From NCBI GenBank assembly GCA_016987375.1, contig PJRA01000160.1:1594218-1655630 (forward strand): DNA of 61,413 bases, given 5' to 3'. Under the pieces are notes generated by a model. It was not told the DNA's origin. It ran no database searches and saw nothing but the letters and a program-made list of their open reading frames with translations. The stretch comes from Brachionus koreanus. Lineage: Eukaryota; Rotifera; Eurotatoria; Ploima; Brachionidae. The position numbers and the translations under genes are program-made. This document shows positions 35,547 to 47,832 of the stretch, piece after piece (positions within the stretch are counted from its first letter, which is position 1; every line of letters starts with the position of its first letter).

Positions 35547-35844
35547 TAGTGTTGGGGGCTAGTCTAAAGGTCATGTGGCCGGCCAAAAAAAAAGGCCGAG
35601 ACCGTGAGCGGTAGTTTAAGCGGCCAAAAAAAACGACCAGTCGATTTGAAGACCTTTGACCGCAACTGGCCGGCCAAGCGGACCGACCGTATATTGGCCG
35701 GCCAACTAAGCGGCCGACCGTGTTTAGACCGGCCGGCCACTAAACGGTCCTAAAAAAAACTTAAGTAAACAGATTTAAAAAAAATTTATTGTCTAAATAT
35801 TTAAATTTGTTTAAATTGGTTAAAGAAAAGAAAGCCCAACACTA
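35547..35844. mobile_element. hAT-type MITE with GGCCGGCC-rich interior
   Basis: Terminal inverted repeat TAGTGTTGGG is perfect at both ends. The element is flanked by a perfect 8-bp direct repeat, TTTTATAT (35539-35546 and 35845-35852), the target duplication length of the hAT superfamily. The 298-bp body has no open frame but contains four GGCCGGCC octamers and many CGGCC half-sites between about 35575 and 35745, very different from the surrounding AT-rich DNA. Confidence 0.88.
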
Positions 35845-37396
35845 TTTTATATCATTAGAAAAAAATTTCAAGATGTTTTAATCAGACAATAAAAATTAAA
35901 ATATGAATCTTTTGAACCTAAAGTGAAAAAAATTACAATAAAAATGTATTAATATACTAATTTCTGTGTCATAATAAATAATAAACAGGATAATTAGTTT
36001 TTATTTATAAGCAAATATAAAAACTAGTCCATCTATCGACTTTTCTACCTTTTACCGCTTTTTTTTTAATTGATTACTTTGAAAAATAAATACAGATTAA
36101 AGTGTAGGAAGAAGGAAGAGAAGTTTTAGGAATGAAATTAAGAAAACATAGCAGTCAATTTTAATTCAAATTGTGGAAATAAACACAGGAGTTTCAGAGT
36201 CTTCTTTAAATTCAGTCTAAAAAATATCAGTTATATAAAAATTTTAAATAACAATATTCTAGTTATGATTTCAATTAAGATTTTGATATTTCAATTAATC
36301 GAGTTTCAAAAAAATGTCGTAAACTATTCTCAAAAATTTCAATATCAGATCGATTTAAAAATCGAATTTCAAAAAAGGCTCTTTTAATATTTTTTATTTA
36401 GCTGCATTCAAAAAAATATTCAAGATCAGTAATTTTTCAAAATTGACTTATCAATAATTAAAAAAAGTATAGAAGTTTAAATAAGATTTTTAAATAGTTT
36501 GAGAATTAAAAAAAAATTGAGTAAAAAATGAAAAAAATAGCTTAATTTAAATAAAAATTTTTAGTTTGGCACTTAATCTTGCATTAATAACGAATCTAAA
36601 TAGTTAATCATACGGTTAATTATACTTTCAACGAAATTAAGAAAAAAATAGGTTCTATCATGAGCTTAATCTTTTTCTTTTCAATTTTTCCTGGTGTGGA
36701 TTGATTTCTGTTGAAAGAGCCTTTTATTTAATTTTTTAATCAGAATCTATCAAAATTAAACTGATTTTTGAATGTATTAATGGAACTAATTTATTTAAAG
36801 GAACGAAAATTTAAAATATAGTTAGAAATATGAATCTAAATATTTGTTTTTTCCAAATAGCGATCAATTTCAATAATAGAATTTTTTTCCAGTTTTAAAA
36901 AAATCTAGTCTGAGACAAATAGTCTAAGTGATTATTGTTAAATAATTGATATTTTGCTTGTGACATTTAAATTAATTAGAAAATCTCTGCTTTATTAAAT
37001 AATAAAGGATGATTCTAAATGTCTACATAACTATTACATTTCAATCCTAAACTTAAAGTACTTGGGTTTCATTTTAAGTATTAATTTTAAAAACTTACAG
37101 AAAGCTTAATTGGATTAATATTTTGAATGCATTTTTTGAGCTTTTCCAGACTGTAAATCAATAAAACAGATAAAAGAACGAATAATCAGCTAATCAGCCA
37201 GTAAAAAAACTTAACTAAAAAGGCTCAAAAATTTGAAAATCTCTCTTAGATTTCTTTATTATATGTGTCTGTTTTTATTTATGTTTTGCTGATATTAAAA
37301 TTTTTACTTCTATATTTTTTAATTAATTGTTGAATCAGAATTTGTTCAAGGCATATTAACCAAACTTGATTTTATACCTAGTAAAGCTAATTGGAT
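35845..37396. other. gene-free spacer before the M13 array
   Basis: AT-rich; no gene, RNA or clear element found. It should contain the promoter of the first M13 gene. Confidence 0.4.
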
Positions 37397-40300
37397 ATGG
37401 AAAACAGCCCTACAATTATCGGAAATCCAAATAACAAGTATTACATCTTAAACATTTACAATAGAGTTTTGAGAATTTTTTGAAGATACAAAAAGTTATA
37501 TTTAATAACCAGCGTAATTTTTATTTTGATTTTGACATTGATGAGTGGTTTGATTCTATTTTTTGCTTCAAATTACCATGTTCATGATACTCCTATTTGT
37601 TTAACAAGAGCTTGTATAAAAGCTGGTAAGTTTTTCGATTGTTTTAAGCAATATTGTAGGCTTAGATTCATTTAATTACAGCTAATACAATTTTGAACAA
37701 TCTGGACATATCGGTCGATCCATGTAAAATATTTTAAATTTTTATTTTTAAATTTCCTGGAGTTTTTGGATCAAAATTTTTAAGGTGATGATTTTCATCA
37801 ATTTAGTTGTGGATCTTTCATAAAGACAAATAGAATACCAGACGAACAAACCAAAATAGATGTTTTTGACATACTCAGAAATGATCTTGCTTACATGGTT
37901 TCAGGTAATCTTTATTTTCAATCTATTTTGCATGAATTTAAAAAAAATTCAAGTTGGTTTTCTAAATTAATGAAGCCGACAAAACCAACCTAGGAACTTG
38001 TAATTAGAATAAATAATTTTAACTTCTTTGATCTCGAAATTTATTGATAAAACAAAAAATAAAAGAACAAAACATTTACACAATTTTTTAAAATTTTGAA
38101 AATATTTAATAAAGTTATTAAGATTTATAGGTAATATAAGCCATTTTTAAAATTTTATTTAAATGTGATAAAATTCAAGTTTCAATTTTTCAAAAAGGGG
38201 CCTAAAAAACCCTTAAGGCTTTCTAGTGTTAATAAAAAGCTCTATAAATTATTGTGTAAAAAGGATTCTATGAAAATTGTTATTTATAGACATCAGGGGT
38301 TAGTAAGTTGCCAGAAAATGTAGTGAAATCCAAGTCAACCGCTAACTTTAAAATGGCCTTAGATAAGTTCAATGGAATAGGCTGGTACAGCTCTACACGA
38401 CCAATTGGTGGTGATGGGCTTAGACAATCTACATGTTAGGTGTCGCAGCAAGAACTACTACTTCTACAACTACTACTACTACTACTATCAAGTCTTCTTT
38501 AAAATTTTAATAACAATAAAATAGCTTTTTAGTTTACATTGTTGGATAATTAAACTTAAAATTAAATAAGAGAGATCTATTAAAAAATTCATACAAAATT
38601 TTAAATATTTTGATTAAAATAAATCATAAAAATTGTGACATAATTAAATAGAGAATTTAATTAATGTTTTTATTTACACAGACATTTTATCAGAAGAGAT
38701 AAATCAGAATGACATAAAATCTACTGAAAATGCCAAAAAGCTTTATCAATCTTGTATGAATGAGGGTATTCGAATATTTTCTTAAATAAACTTGTATTAG
38801 AATAAATTTAATTGATAAGAATCAATACAAATTAATGGAGAGAAGAGATTCATGGATATTCTTAGTAAAGAATTTGCTGGGTGGCCAATTCTAAATTCCT
38901 CGGCCAAAAATATATCAATATTACAAAGAATGGTTATCCTGAGGAAAATTGGTTTTAGAACTCTGATTGATTTTCATGTAACATTAAATCCGAAAGATCC
39001 TCAATACCTTATAATTAAAGTAAACTGAACCAAATAACTTAATTAATAATGCATTCAAAAAATGTATTTAGGTTCAGCAACCCAGATGGCTATTCAATAA
39101 AGAATACTATAATAATTCTAATTTTGAAAAAGTTTATAAACAATTCATCACAAAATACATCACTTATCTAAACAGTTCTATCCAACATGTTAATGAGTCC
39201 GTTGATCGAATGTTTAAAATTGAAAAAAATATAGCAATGGTATATGGTTTTTTTTTATATGACAATTAATTTAAGTGTCTTAAAATTTTAGAAACTTATA
39301 AATGAAGATCAAAAAAGGAATACTACATATAGAAATATGACTATTGGCGATTTGATTTCAAATATTCCCAAAGTGAATAGAAAATAAAAGTTTTAATTAA
39401 ATTATATTACTTCTATTATTAGTTTAATTGGAGAGAATACATAATTGAAGGAATTTTCAGTGAAATAAAAAATATTTCGATCAATGAGTCTGAGCCGATC
39501 ATAGTCGACGATTTTGAATATCTGGCTTTCATTAGCGATTTCATAAGCAAAGCCGATATCGACTATAATAAAAGGTAACTGAAAATCATATTCTGTTATT
39601 TTTTTATAATTTAGCTAATAGTGACTTGGAAAATTTGATTGTATGGTCGGCTATAAAAAATGAAGTAGTTTTCTTGCCAAAAAAGTACATGTATGCCAAG
39701 CAAGAATTTGACAAGGTTAATAATTTTTTTCTCTTTATGTTGGGATTTACTAAGAAAATTCTTAAGGTCTACAAAGGAACTAAATCATCACATCCCAGAG
39801 CTATTACTTGTTCAAGTTATGTATTAGATGTAATGGAATTCGCTGTTGGACGTTTGTATGTAGTGAAGTATTTTAATAATCACTCAAAGCAAGCGGTAAA
39901 TAAAATTTTAATACCAAAATTTAGTCTAATGGTGTTAATTTTTGTAAAAAGGCCACCAAAATGATAGAAAACATACGCGAAGAATTCATGCAGGTGTTAA
40001 AAGAAACTGACTGGCTAGATGAACAATCGAGGAAATTAGCATTAGAAAAGGTAACTTTTGATAATTCAATTTTAAAAATTTATTTTTATCTTTGAAGGCT
40101 GAGAATATAGATAGTAAAGTTGGCTATCCAGATTTTATCTACAATTCAACTCACTTGAATGATCTTTACTCAAAAGTTATCATATTTTTAAATCAATATA
40201 AAATTGATCAAGAATTTAATTTTACTTTATAGTTTGATATGAATGAAAGTGAATATTTAGAAAATTCTCTGAAAATTCTCAAAATTGAGGCCTTAAGTGG

Positions 40301-43300
40301 ATTCAACGAACTAAGAATTAAAAGAGATCGAAAATTGTACTATTTCTTGCTTATTTTTTTTTCAAAAGGTGTTTAATAATAATTTTAGATGGATTTCAGG
40401 TCCAGCGGTAGTAAATGCGTAAGAAACACACACAAAAAATTTATAATTTGATTTATTGAAAATTTTTTTTAGGTTCTATAGTCCATATGCGAATCAAATT
40501 TGTAAAATTTTTATTTATTTTTAAAATTTTTCAAAAAAAAATTTTACAGGTTTTCCAGCTGGCATACTCCAAGCACCTTTTTATGATGCCGACTATCCAA
40601 AGTAAGCTTTCAAATTAAGCGAAAATTTTTTTTTATTAATTTATTTTTAGTTATCTTAATTATGGAGGCATAGGCTCTGGTAAGAATTCTTTAAAAAAAG
40701 GCTGTTTGCTTTTTAACAGTAAAATTTCTGAAAAATATAGATTTTTTTTTTACAAATTTATTATTAAAATATTTTTTTGAAGAATATTTTTTAACTGATT
40801 ATTTCATTAGAAATGAAGGCTCAATTGAAGATTCCACAAATGCATATTTTTGTGTGATCCATTCATTATTATTTTGGCTTGACTAAAAATAATTAAAGTT
40901 AAGCCTTATTTTGGAGTAAAGTTTTAAAAGTTGGGAGAAATGATTAATTTTTACTCACATAATTTTGATAATTACTGGTGCTGGGCGGTGGCTAATTTTG
41001 GCCGGCCAAATAACAGCTGGTCGTTTGTTAATGACAGACCTGTTGCTTGAAAGCCATTCTTTTAAACAGACAGCCGTTCATTAAGTTATTGTCTCAGATT
41101 GAACTTAATTTAAGAAAAGTTTCGAAAAAAAAAAAAATAAAAGCGAAAAAAACAGTTAAAGTACAAATAAAATATTTTTTCAGCTAAAATTTTGAATTAT
41201 TTGAAATAAAGATCAAATACTGGCCGGTCAATGGCCCTTTCGCCCGTTCCTAATACATATTTCGTATTACCTTACTCAAGAAGACGTGCATTAATAGTCG
41301 AAGAAGCATGTTTAGTACATGTCGAGACCTAGATTCCGACCATGTTAAGATAAAATGATTAAAATTGCGACATAATTAAACAAGACAAAACTTCAGTATC
41401 CCGCAATATACCAATATTTTTGAGTATTAACGCTTCATTAATAACTAAAAACTTTAATTTAGTGCCTTGTTTAATTTCGAAGTTCCGACTCTGGTATGTC
41501 GCAATTTTAATCATTTTTTTTTAACATCGGCATGCACTAAACATCGACTATTTATGCACGTCTTCTTAAGTAAAGTTTACGCTATTAATAAATATTCTAG
41601 AATTTCAATGACAAATCCTTTTAAACATCAATTTAATTAAAAATCAAATAAATAATTAGTGAATTGTAGAGAAAATTTTATACAAAATATTTTTTTAAAA
41701 ATAATTCTTTATTTTATCCTTGAAAAAAGACGAAAAAAATTTTAATAAAGAACTCATTCCTATTACTGAAAGATTTCTTCCCAAAAAATCTAGTTTTTCT
41801 AAGAATTGACAATATTCACAACTTTCTCAGCGTCTTAATTATTTGATTAAGGAGACTTCTGATCACACTTCTATATTTCTGATATAATGGAAAATCATAC
41901 TTCTCTGAGAAGGAAATCAAATCCAAAATATGATAAAAATTTTAACTTATAGTTTGCTAAATATACAATAGAGCCGAATTTCTTGCATATTTATATAAGC
42001 CAATTTTTTTCTTAACATTAGAAGCAATAAACAAGTCTACTTTACTCGTTAGAAACATTCATAAAACTTTGTATCTTTTGAATAGATTTTTTAAAATAAA
42101 TATTTCTTTTTTGAAAAATGTAAATTTAAAATCTTCTCTTTTAAAATGATATTACTTAGTGTAAGATTTTTATAGTTTTTTTAAAAATATTTTTGAATTA
42201 AAAAAATATGAAAAATTGTTTGGCGCTTCTAGTGTTAATAAGACATTCTTTGAGCATTTCAATTTTAATTGTTCCAGCATGATTCTAGAACATAGTTAAA
42301 TATGAGCTGAAAGTTTATTCCAATAATTACTGTTATTGGTTCGAATGAGCTAAGTTAAGTCTATATTCTCTCAAAGAGTATAATGCTTCTTGAACTTTTA
42401 AATTTTTTTTATCCCAAAAACTTTCACAAAATTAGAACCCACCCTAAAGAGATTAGCCCATATAGTTTTTTTTGTCATTCGAATACTTAAGATAGATTAA
42501 TAATATAAAGTATAATCCATAGTAGATAATTTTTGAAAAATCCTGTTTCAAAAATGTTCGTTAGTTTAAAAAATTTTCCATCAAATAATATTTTGCAAAA
42601 AGAAAAAAGAAAGACAGAAATATTATTGAATTAAAAAAGAAAAGCCAAAAATAAAATTTAAATTAATTTTATTTTTTAGTGATTGGTCATGAAATAACTC
42701 ATGTAAGTAAAAACATTTTCAACAAGCTTAATATTCAAAAAATAATCAAAGGGTTTTGATGATCGTGGACGCATGCACGATAAAAATGGAGTTTATTATG
42801 CAGATGGAGCAACTAGTCTATGGACAAATGAGTAAGGTATAAGCAAAATAAGCTTAAAATTTAGCTTTTAAATTTAAGTACGGTTTTTAAATACAAAGAA
42901 AAAGCAAGTTGCATTGTTGAACAATATAGCAATTTTAAAGTTAAACAAATTAATAAAACTGTATATTTGAGTAATTATTTGGATTGAGATTTTCATCTTT
43001 TTTTTTGTAAGCTAAATGGAATTTTAACTCAAGGAGAAAATATTGCTGATAACGGTGGCCTAAAGGAATCCTTCAGAGTATAAGAAAATTAATTTTTAAA
43101 ATCAAATAAAAATATTGAAAAAAATAAGGCGTATAAAAAATGGGTGCAAGAAAATGGTCCAGAACCGTTACTTCCTGGTTTAAATTACACACAAGAACAG
43201 CTTTTTTTCATCAATTATGCTCAAGTTTGGTGCACCAAATATAGGTCCCAATCTCTTTTGTACAGAGTATTGAATTCAAATCATAGCCCCGGAGAGTTTA

Positions 43301-43449
43301 GGTATTTAGATAACATTTTCGGAAAAAATTTTAAATAAATGAAATCTAGAATTATTGGACCGACATCAAATTCAAAAGATTTTGAAAAGGTATTCACATG
43401 CAAACCTGGCCAATCTAACAATCCGATCAAAAAGTGTTCTGTGTGGTAA
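37397..43449 (+). CDS. neprilysin-like M13 zinc metallopeptidase 1
   Basis: Type II membrane ectopeptidase of the neprilysin/ECE family that cleaves extracellular peptides. Exon 1 (37397-37437) gives a short cytoplasmic tail; exon 2 (from 37486) a single membrane segment followed by CLTRACIKA. The ectodomain has [26 protein letters not shown] and then [24 protein letters not shown] is at 42688-42702 and GENIADNGG at about 43033, the second zinc ligand region. HSPGEFRIIG and the C-terminal CSVW follow. About 20 exons by my reading, all in frame. Introns of 777 bp (37905-38681) and 2000 bp (40680-42679) are swollen by transposons; the rest are about 50 bp. Here the GFDD exon has lost the downstream intron present in the other three. 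Confidence 0.93.
38200..38232 (+). mobile_element. solo piggyBac-like terminal sequence
   Basis: The end reads CTTTCTAGTGTTAA, which reverse complemented is TTAACACTAGAAAG, matching the ends of the element at 42012-42238. No matching left end was found within a few hundred bases. Confidence 0.4.
38286..38453 (+). mobile_element. LINE 3'-end coding fragment
   Basis: About 50 open codons: [22 protein letters not shown], then [16 protein letters not shown] and a stop. LPE.VV....S...FK..LD is the typical last block of LINE reverse transcriptase proteins. It sits in an intron of M13 gene 1, immediately followed by a trinucleotide array. Confidence 0.65.
38453..38492 (+). repeat. ACT trinucleotide microsatellite
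   Basis: Interrupted (ACT)n directly after the LINE fragment's stop codon; it may be the element's microsatellite-type 3' tail. Confidence 0.8.
40977..41256. mobile_element. possible diverged hAT-like MITE
   Basis: A mixed-composition island in the 2-kb intron of M13 gene 1. It begins TGGTGCTGGGCGGTGGC, holds one GGCCGGCC octamer and ends with GGCCGGTCAATGGCCC and CGCCCGTTCC. The left end resembles TAGTGTTGGG of the element at 35547, but no target duplication is visible. Confidence 0.4.
41269..41576. mobile_element. 308-bp foldback element in M13 gene 1 intron
   Basis: Arms of about 120 bp. Both outer ends read AC(C/T)TTACT(C/T)AAGAAGACG, followed by TGCATxAATAGTCG and, further in, AATGATTAAAATTGCGACAT in both arms. 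Small insertions differ between the arms. No target duplication recognised and no coding sequence. Confidence 0.85.
42012..42238. mobile_element. piggyBac-like MITE with TTAA ends
   Basis: Left end TTAACATTAGAAGC; right end reverse complemented TTAACACTAGAAGC: 13 of 14 bases match. Both ends start with TTAA, the piggyBac target. It is 227 bp long, non-coding, and lies in the long intron just before the HEITH exon of M13 gene 1. Confidence 0.65.
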
Positions 43450-43880
43450 AAGAAAATCCAATTAATATTGGTTGAATTTTTTTTTTAATTTTGAACCGAA
43501 TAAACGCTTAATTTTATCAAATTAGTGTTTTAAAATTTAAAATAAACTTTCTCTAAACGAAATTGAAAAAATTTTAAAATATGATTTTTCTTAACAATGA
43601 ACAATTGATAATGTCAATTATAACTGACGTTAGGAATAAATTTCTAATTAAATTTATCTTTAGCTGCTCAAATTATTCTAAATAAAAAAAAAAATTTTTA
43701 CAATTATTTTTTTTCACTTGAGTTAATAACTAAATTTATCTTTTATCTGTTGAATTTTAAGTTTTAAGTATAAAAAAAAAGATAAATGAACTAATTAGTT
43801 TTTTTAATTGGTAAACTTTTTGGAAAATTTTTTAAGTAAACATTATTTTTGTTTTTTAAATTTTGAAAAGTATTTTCAAC
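43450..43880. other. spacer between M13 genes 1 and 2
   Basis: 431 bp of AT-rich sequence; no separate element recognised. Confidence 0.4.
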
Positions 43881-46800
43881 ATGGTTGAACGAAGGTAAAT
43901 TTTTTTTATTCAAAGATTCTATTTAAATAATTTTCAATAAAATTGAAAAACTCCCTTAATGTGCATTGAATAATTGAAATTTTTTTAAGATATCAAAGAT
44001 TCTTGAAGTTGATTTATGGCTCAATAGCCTTTTTGATTTTTACTATTATAATATTGTCTATTTTGTTGAGCAAAAAGACAAGTTTCTCTCGTAGTCAAAT
44101 ATGTACTTCAAAATCTTGTATTAAAGCTGGTAATAATATTTAAAAAATCTTAAAAAAAATTTGAGCTAATAAACTTAAATAAAGCAAACATGATGCTTCA
44201 GAACATGGATCTAAAAGTTGATCCTTGTAAGTTTAAATTTATAAAAATATTAACTAAAATTTAATGGAAATGAATAGGTGAAGACTTTTATGAATTTACT
44301 TGTGGAAACTTTCGCAGAAATACAAGAATACCAGATGATCAGTCTCGTGTGGACACATTTGATACATTAAGAGAAAGGTTAGCCTATAACGTTGCTGATC
44401 TTCTGTCCTCACCAGCTCAAAAAGATGAAAATAAAGCAATAAAAAAAATTAAAAACCTCTTTAGTTCTTGTATGGATGAAGGTATAAAATTTTAAATGAA
44501 TTTTTTTTTAAACTGTAAAAAAAAATTCTTAGAAACAATTGATAAAATTGGCGAAGAACGTTTGGTGAACTTTATCAAAGATGAACTTTTTGGATGGCCA
44601 ATTTTATCCGAAGATTCTGAATACATGAATGTGTCTCCAATGGAAAAATTGACCAAAATGAGGCTTTTTGATACACATTTTATTTTCGATTTGATGATTT
44701 CACCAAGTCCAAAAAATCCATCTACTTCTCAGATTAGAGTAATTTTGCTATTTTTGAAATAGATTAATAATTAAAATTTATCTAGCTAAGTCAGCCTTAT
44801 TGGTTTTTCAACAAAGAACTTTACAACAACCCGAGCACCACATTAGCTTATAAGTCTTATATGTTGAAATTTATTGAAATTTTTAATCCAAATAATAAAA
44901 ACTTAAAAAATGAGACTGAAAAAATTTTTAATCTTGAAAAAGATCTTGGAATGGTTGATTTTTTTTATTTGATAATGAAAATGCAAGTTTTTTTTATCTA
45001 ATTTTTTTTAAGAAACAAATCGATGAAAATCTCAGAAGAAATCTTGTTCATAAAAACTTAACTTTGAGAGAACTTGAAGCTAAACTGCCCAATGTAAGGT
45101 GAAAATGTTTAATCAAATGAAATAATAGCCTTAGCATAATTTAAGTTTGAGTGGAAAAATTATTTTAACAGAATTTTCAAATATTCAGATAGCATAAAAA
45201 TAAGTGATGAAGAGCAAATTCTAATAGACGATTGGGAATATATTGAACAAGCAGTTGTGATTTATAATGATGCTTTGAAAAATCGTCGAAAGTATTTATC
45301 AATTTTTTTTTAGATTTCTTTATGTTTATTTTTTTTGAAAAAGAGATCTTGATAATTTAATGATTTGGGTGTTTTTAAAAGATAGAACTACCATGCTACC
45401 CAAAAAATTCAAAGATGCAAAGCTTGATTTCGATCGGGTAATTTTTTTAAAGTCAAAAAGACCTGATAATATTTGCTATTAAATTGTCCAAAGGTTACCA
45501 AAGGAACAATTTCCCCACTTTCAAGATCATTGATTTGCTCTAATTTTGTTCTTGAAACAATGGAATATGCAGTTGGTCGGCTTTATGTGGAAAATTATTT
45601 TAACAATGCATCCAAAGATGCTGTGATTAAACTTTGAGAATTGAACTTTTTTAATTATTTAATTTTTCTACTAGGCAACTGACATGATACTTAATATACA
45701 GAATGAATTTAAGTTTATGCTTAAACAATTAGACTGGATGGATTCAAAGAGTAAACAAATGGCTATTGACAAGGTATTCAAATATTTGTTTAAAAATTAA
45801 CAATAATTTTTTTCAAAGGCTAATAGTATTGATATTAGGATAGGATTTCCTCAATTTTCTTATAATGATACTCATATGGAAAAACTATACAGTCAAGTAA
45901 TTCACTTTTACTGTTAATAGACTTTTAATTATTTGTTTAAAAGTATTCCATTAATGATAAAGAGTTTTTCATAAATTTTATGAATATTCTGAAAGCAGAT
46001 ACCATTGAGGCTTTAAATAATTTGAGAAAAAAAAACAATAGATCTGAGTAATAATTAGAAAAGTAATTTAAAAACTTAAAAACTATCTTTTTTTTTTCAG
46101 ATGGCTTATTGGACCTGCAGTCGTAAATGTAATTCACCTAGAAAAATTTAAAAAAAATATACTATTTTTTTTTCGTTAAGGCTTTTTATAGTACACCGAA
46201 CAATCAAATTTGTAAGTATTAATTTAAATGTTCAGTGAAATTTAGTATAAAAGATTTTGACAAAGAGATAGAAGAAATCTAGTTAGTATCTTGTCTTTAC
46301 CAGAAATTTGTGACCCACTGACCAGTTTGTTTATCCTAACAAATTTAATGATTTATCATGTAAACAAACAAAATATGATTTTTCTGAAATTGGACAACTT
46401 TAAAACATTTTATTGCAAGGAATCTATTTGGCTAAAATATTACTATTTAATTTTATTATTGAGCATAATTCTAGATCAAAAGTAGTGTTTGATACCGTTA
46501 GTGACGGCCACACGACCGCCATAACTTAGTGTTGTCCGTCTTGATGGCTGCGGGAAAAAAAATTTTTCTCTAAATTTTAACTATTTTTCTTATACTGAAT
46601 TCTTTTATCTATCCAGTTTTTTTTTTAATTTTAAAAATTTTATTTTTGTATTCGGCCATCGAAACGGTCAAATAAAAAAAATATATGGCAAAGGGTCACA
46701 AAATTAACTAGCCCAAAACTCTTTCACTGAACTTTCTATCTTTTTGTTTATGTGTTTTATGCTTTACTTCACAAAACCAAATTTGTCAACAAAAAATTTA

Positions 46801-47832
46801 TTTTTTTAAAAAAAAAAGGCTTTCCGGCCGGAATTTTACAATTTCCTTTCTATGATGTTGAAAATCCTAAGTATTCTCTATTAAAAATCATTAATTTAAG
46901 TTTTAATTTAAATTATATCGAAAAAGTTATCTAAACTACGGAGGCATTGGATCAGGTTATTTCATAATATTAAATCAAATGATTAAATAATAATTTTTTT
47001 TTAAGTTATAGGCCATGAGATTACCCATGTATGATTTAAAAAAAATAATAATATTTATAGGTAATCTTTTTTATTTAAGGGTTTTGATGATCGAGGTATT
47101 CTTTCTTTTTTCTTATTTTTGACAATTTTATGAATTCTTAAAAGGGAGATTGTATGATAAAAATGGAATTTTTCATGAAGATGAATCAAATGGGCTATGG
47201 ACCAATGAGTAAAAATCACCTTAATAAGTTAATTTGATCATATCTATAATATTTTAATTAAGAACAGTTGAAAAGTATAAGCAAAGGGTGGAATGTTTTG
47301 TCGACCAATATAATAATTATCGATCCTCTCAAATTAATAGAACTGTATAATAACTTTTCTTTTGAATTTTTAAAATTGAACCTTTCTAAACATTAAGATC
47401 GATGGTTTACAAACTCGAGGAGAAAATATTGCTGATAATGGCGGCATTAAACAATCATTCAGGGTGAGTTGAATAATTTTTTTTCTGAAAATTTATAAAT
47501 TTTTAAAGGCTTACAGAAAATGGGTTGAAGAGCATGGTGATGAGCCAATATTGCCTGGTTTAAATTTCAATCAAGAACAATTGTTTTTTATAAATTATGC
47601 TCAAGTTTGGTGTGGCAAATTTAGAGACCAGAATTTGATGTCACGAATTATCAATGGGCAGCATTCTCCAGGAGAATTTAGGTTTTTAAGATCCAATTTA
47701 AAAGAAAAAAATTTCTATTTTTTTTTTCAAAGAGTTATTGGTCCAACTTCAAATTTTGAAGAATTTAGTCAAGTATTTAATTGTAAAGCGGGTCAAAAAA
47801 ATAATCCGATCAAAAAATGCTCCGTTTGGTAA
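43881..47832 (+). CDS. neprilysin-like M13 zinc metallopeptidase 2
   Basis: Starts with a five-codon exon (MVERR) joined to a membrane segment and CTSKSCIKA. The ectodomain carries DPCEDFYEFTCGNF, GWPILSED, EYAVGRLYVENYF, NAFYSTPNNQICFPAGILQ and [14 protein letters not shown] lies in a 23-nt exon (47006-47028), GFDDR in a 16-nt exon (47080-47095). GENIADNGG is near 47418, then HSPGEFRVIGP and a final CSVW. The zinc-binding HExxH, the downstream glutamate and the substrate-binding NAF and HSPG..R residues are all present, so the enzyme should be active. One intron (46212-46818) is 607 bp instead of about 50 and contains a GC-rich island. The last intron is 51 bp, a multiple of three and stop-free. 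Confidence 0.93.
46485..46720. mobile_element. possible MITE remnant with CGGCC motifs
   Basis: Inside the expanded intron of M13 gene 2. The left side (TAGTGTTTGATACCG, GACGGCCACACGACCGCC) and the right side (CGGCCATCGAAACGGTC, TAGCCCAAAACT) have a composition like the hAT element at 35547 and weakly similar ends. No target duplication was found. Confidence 0.35.
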
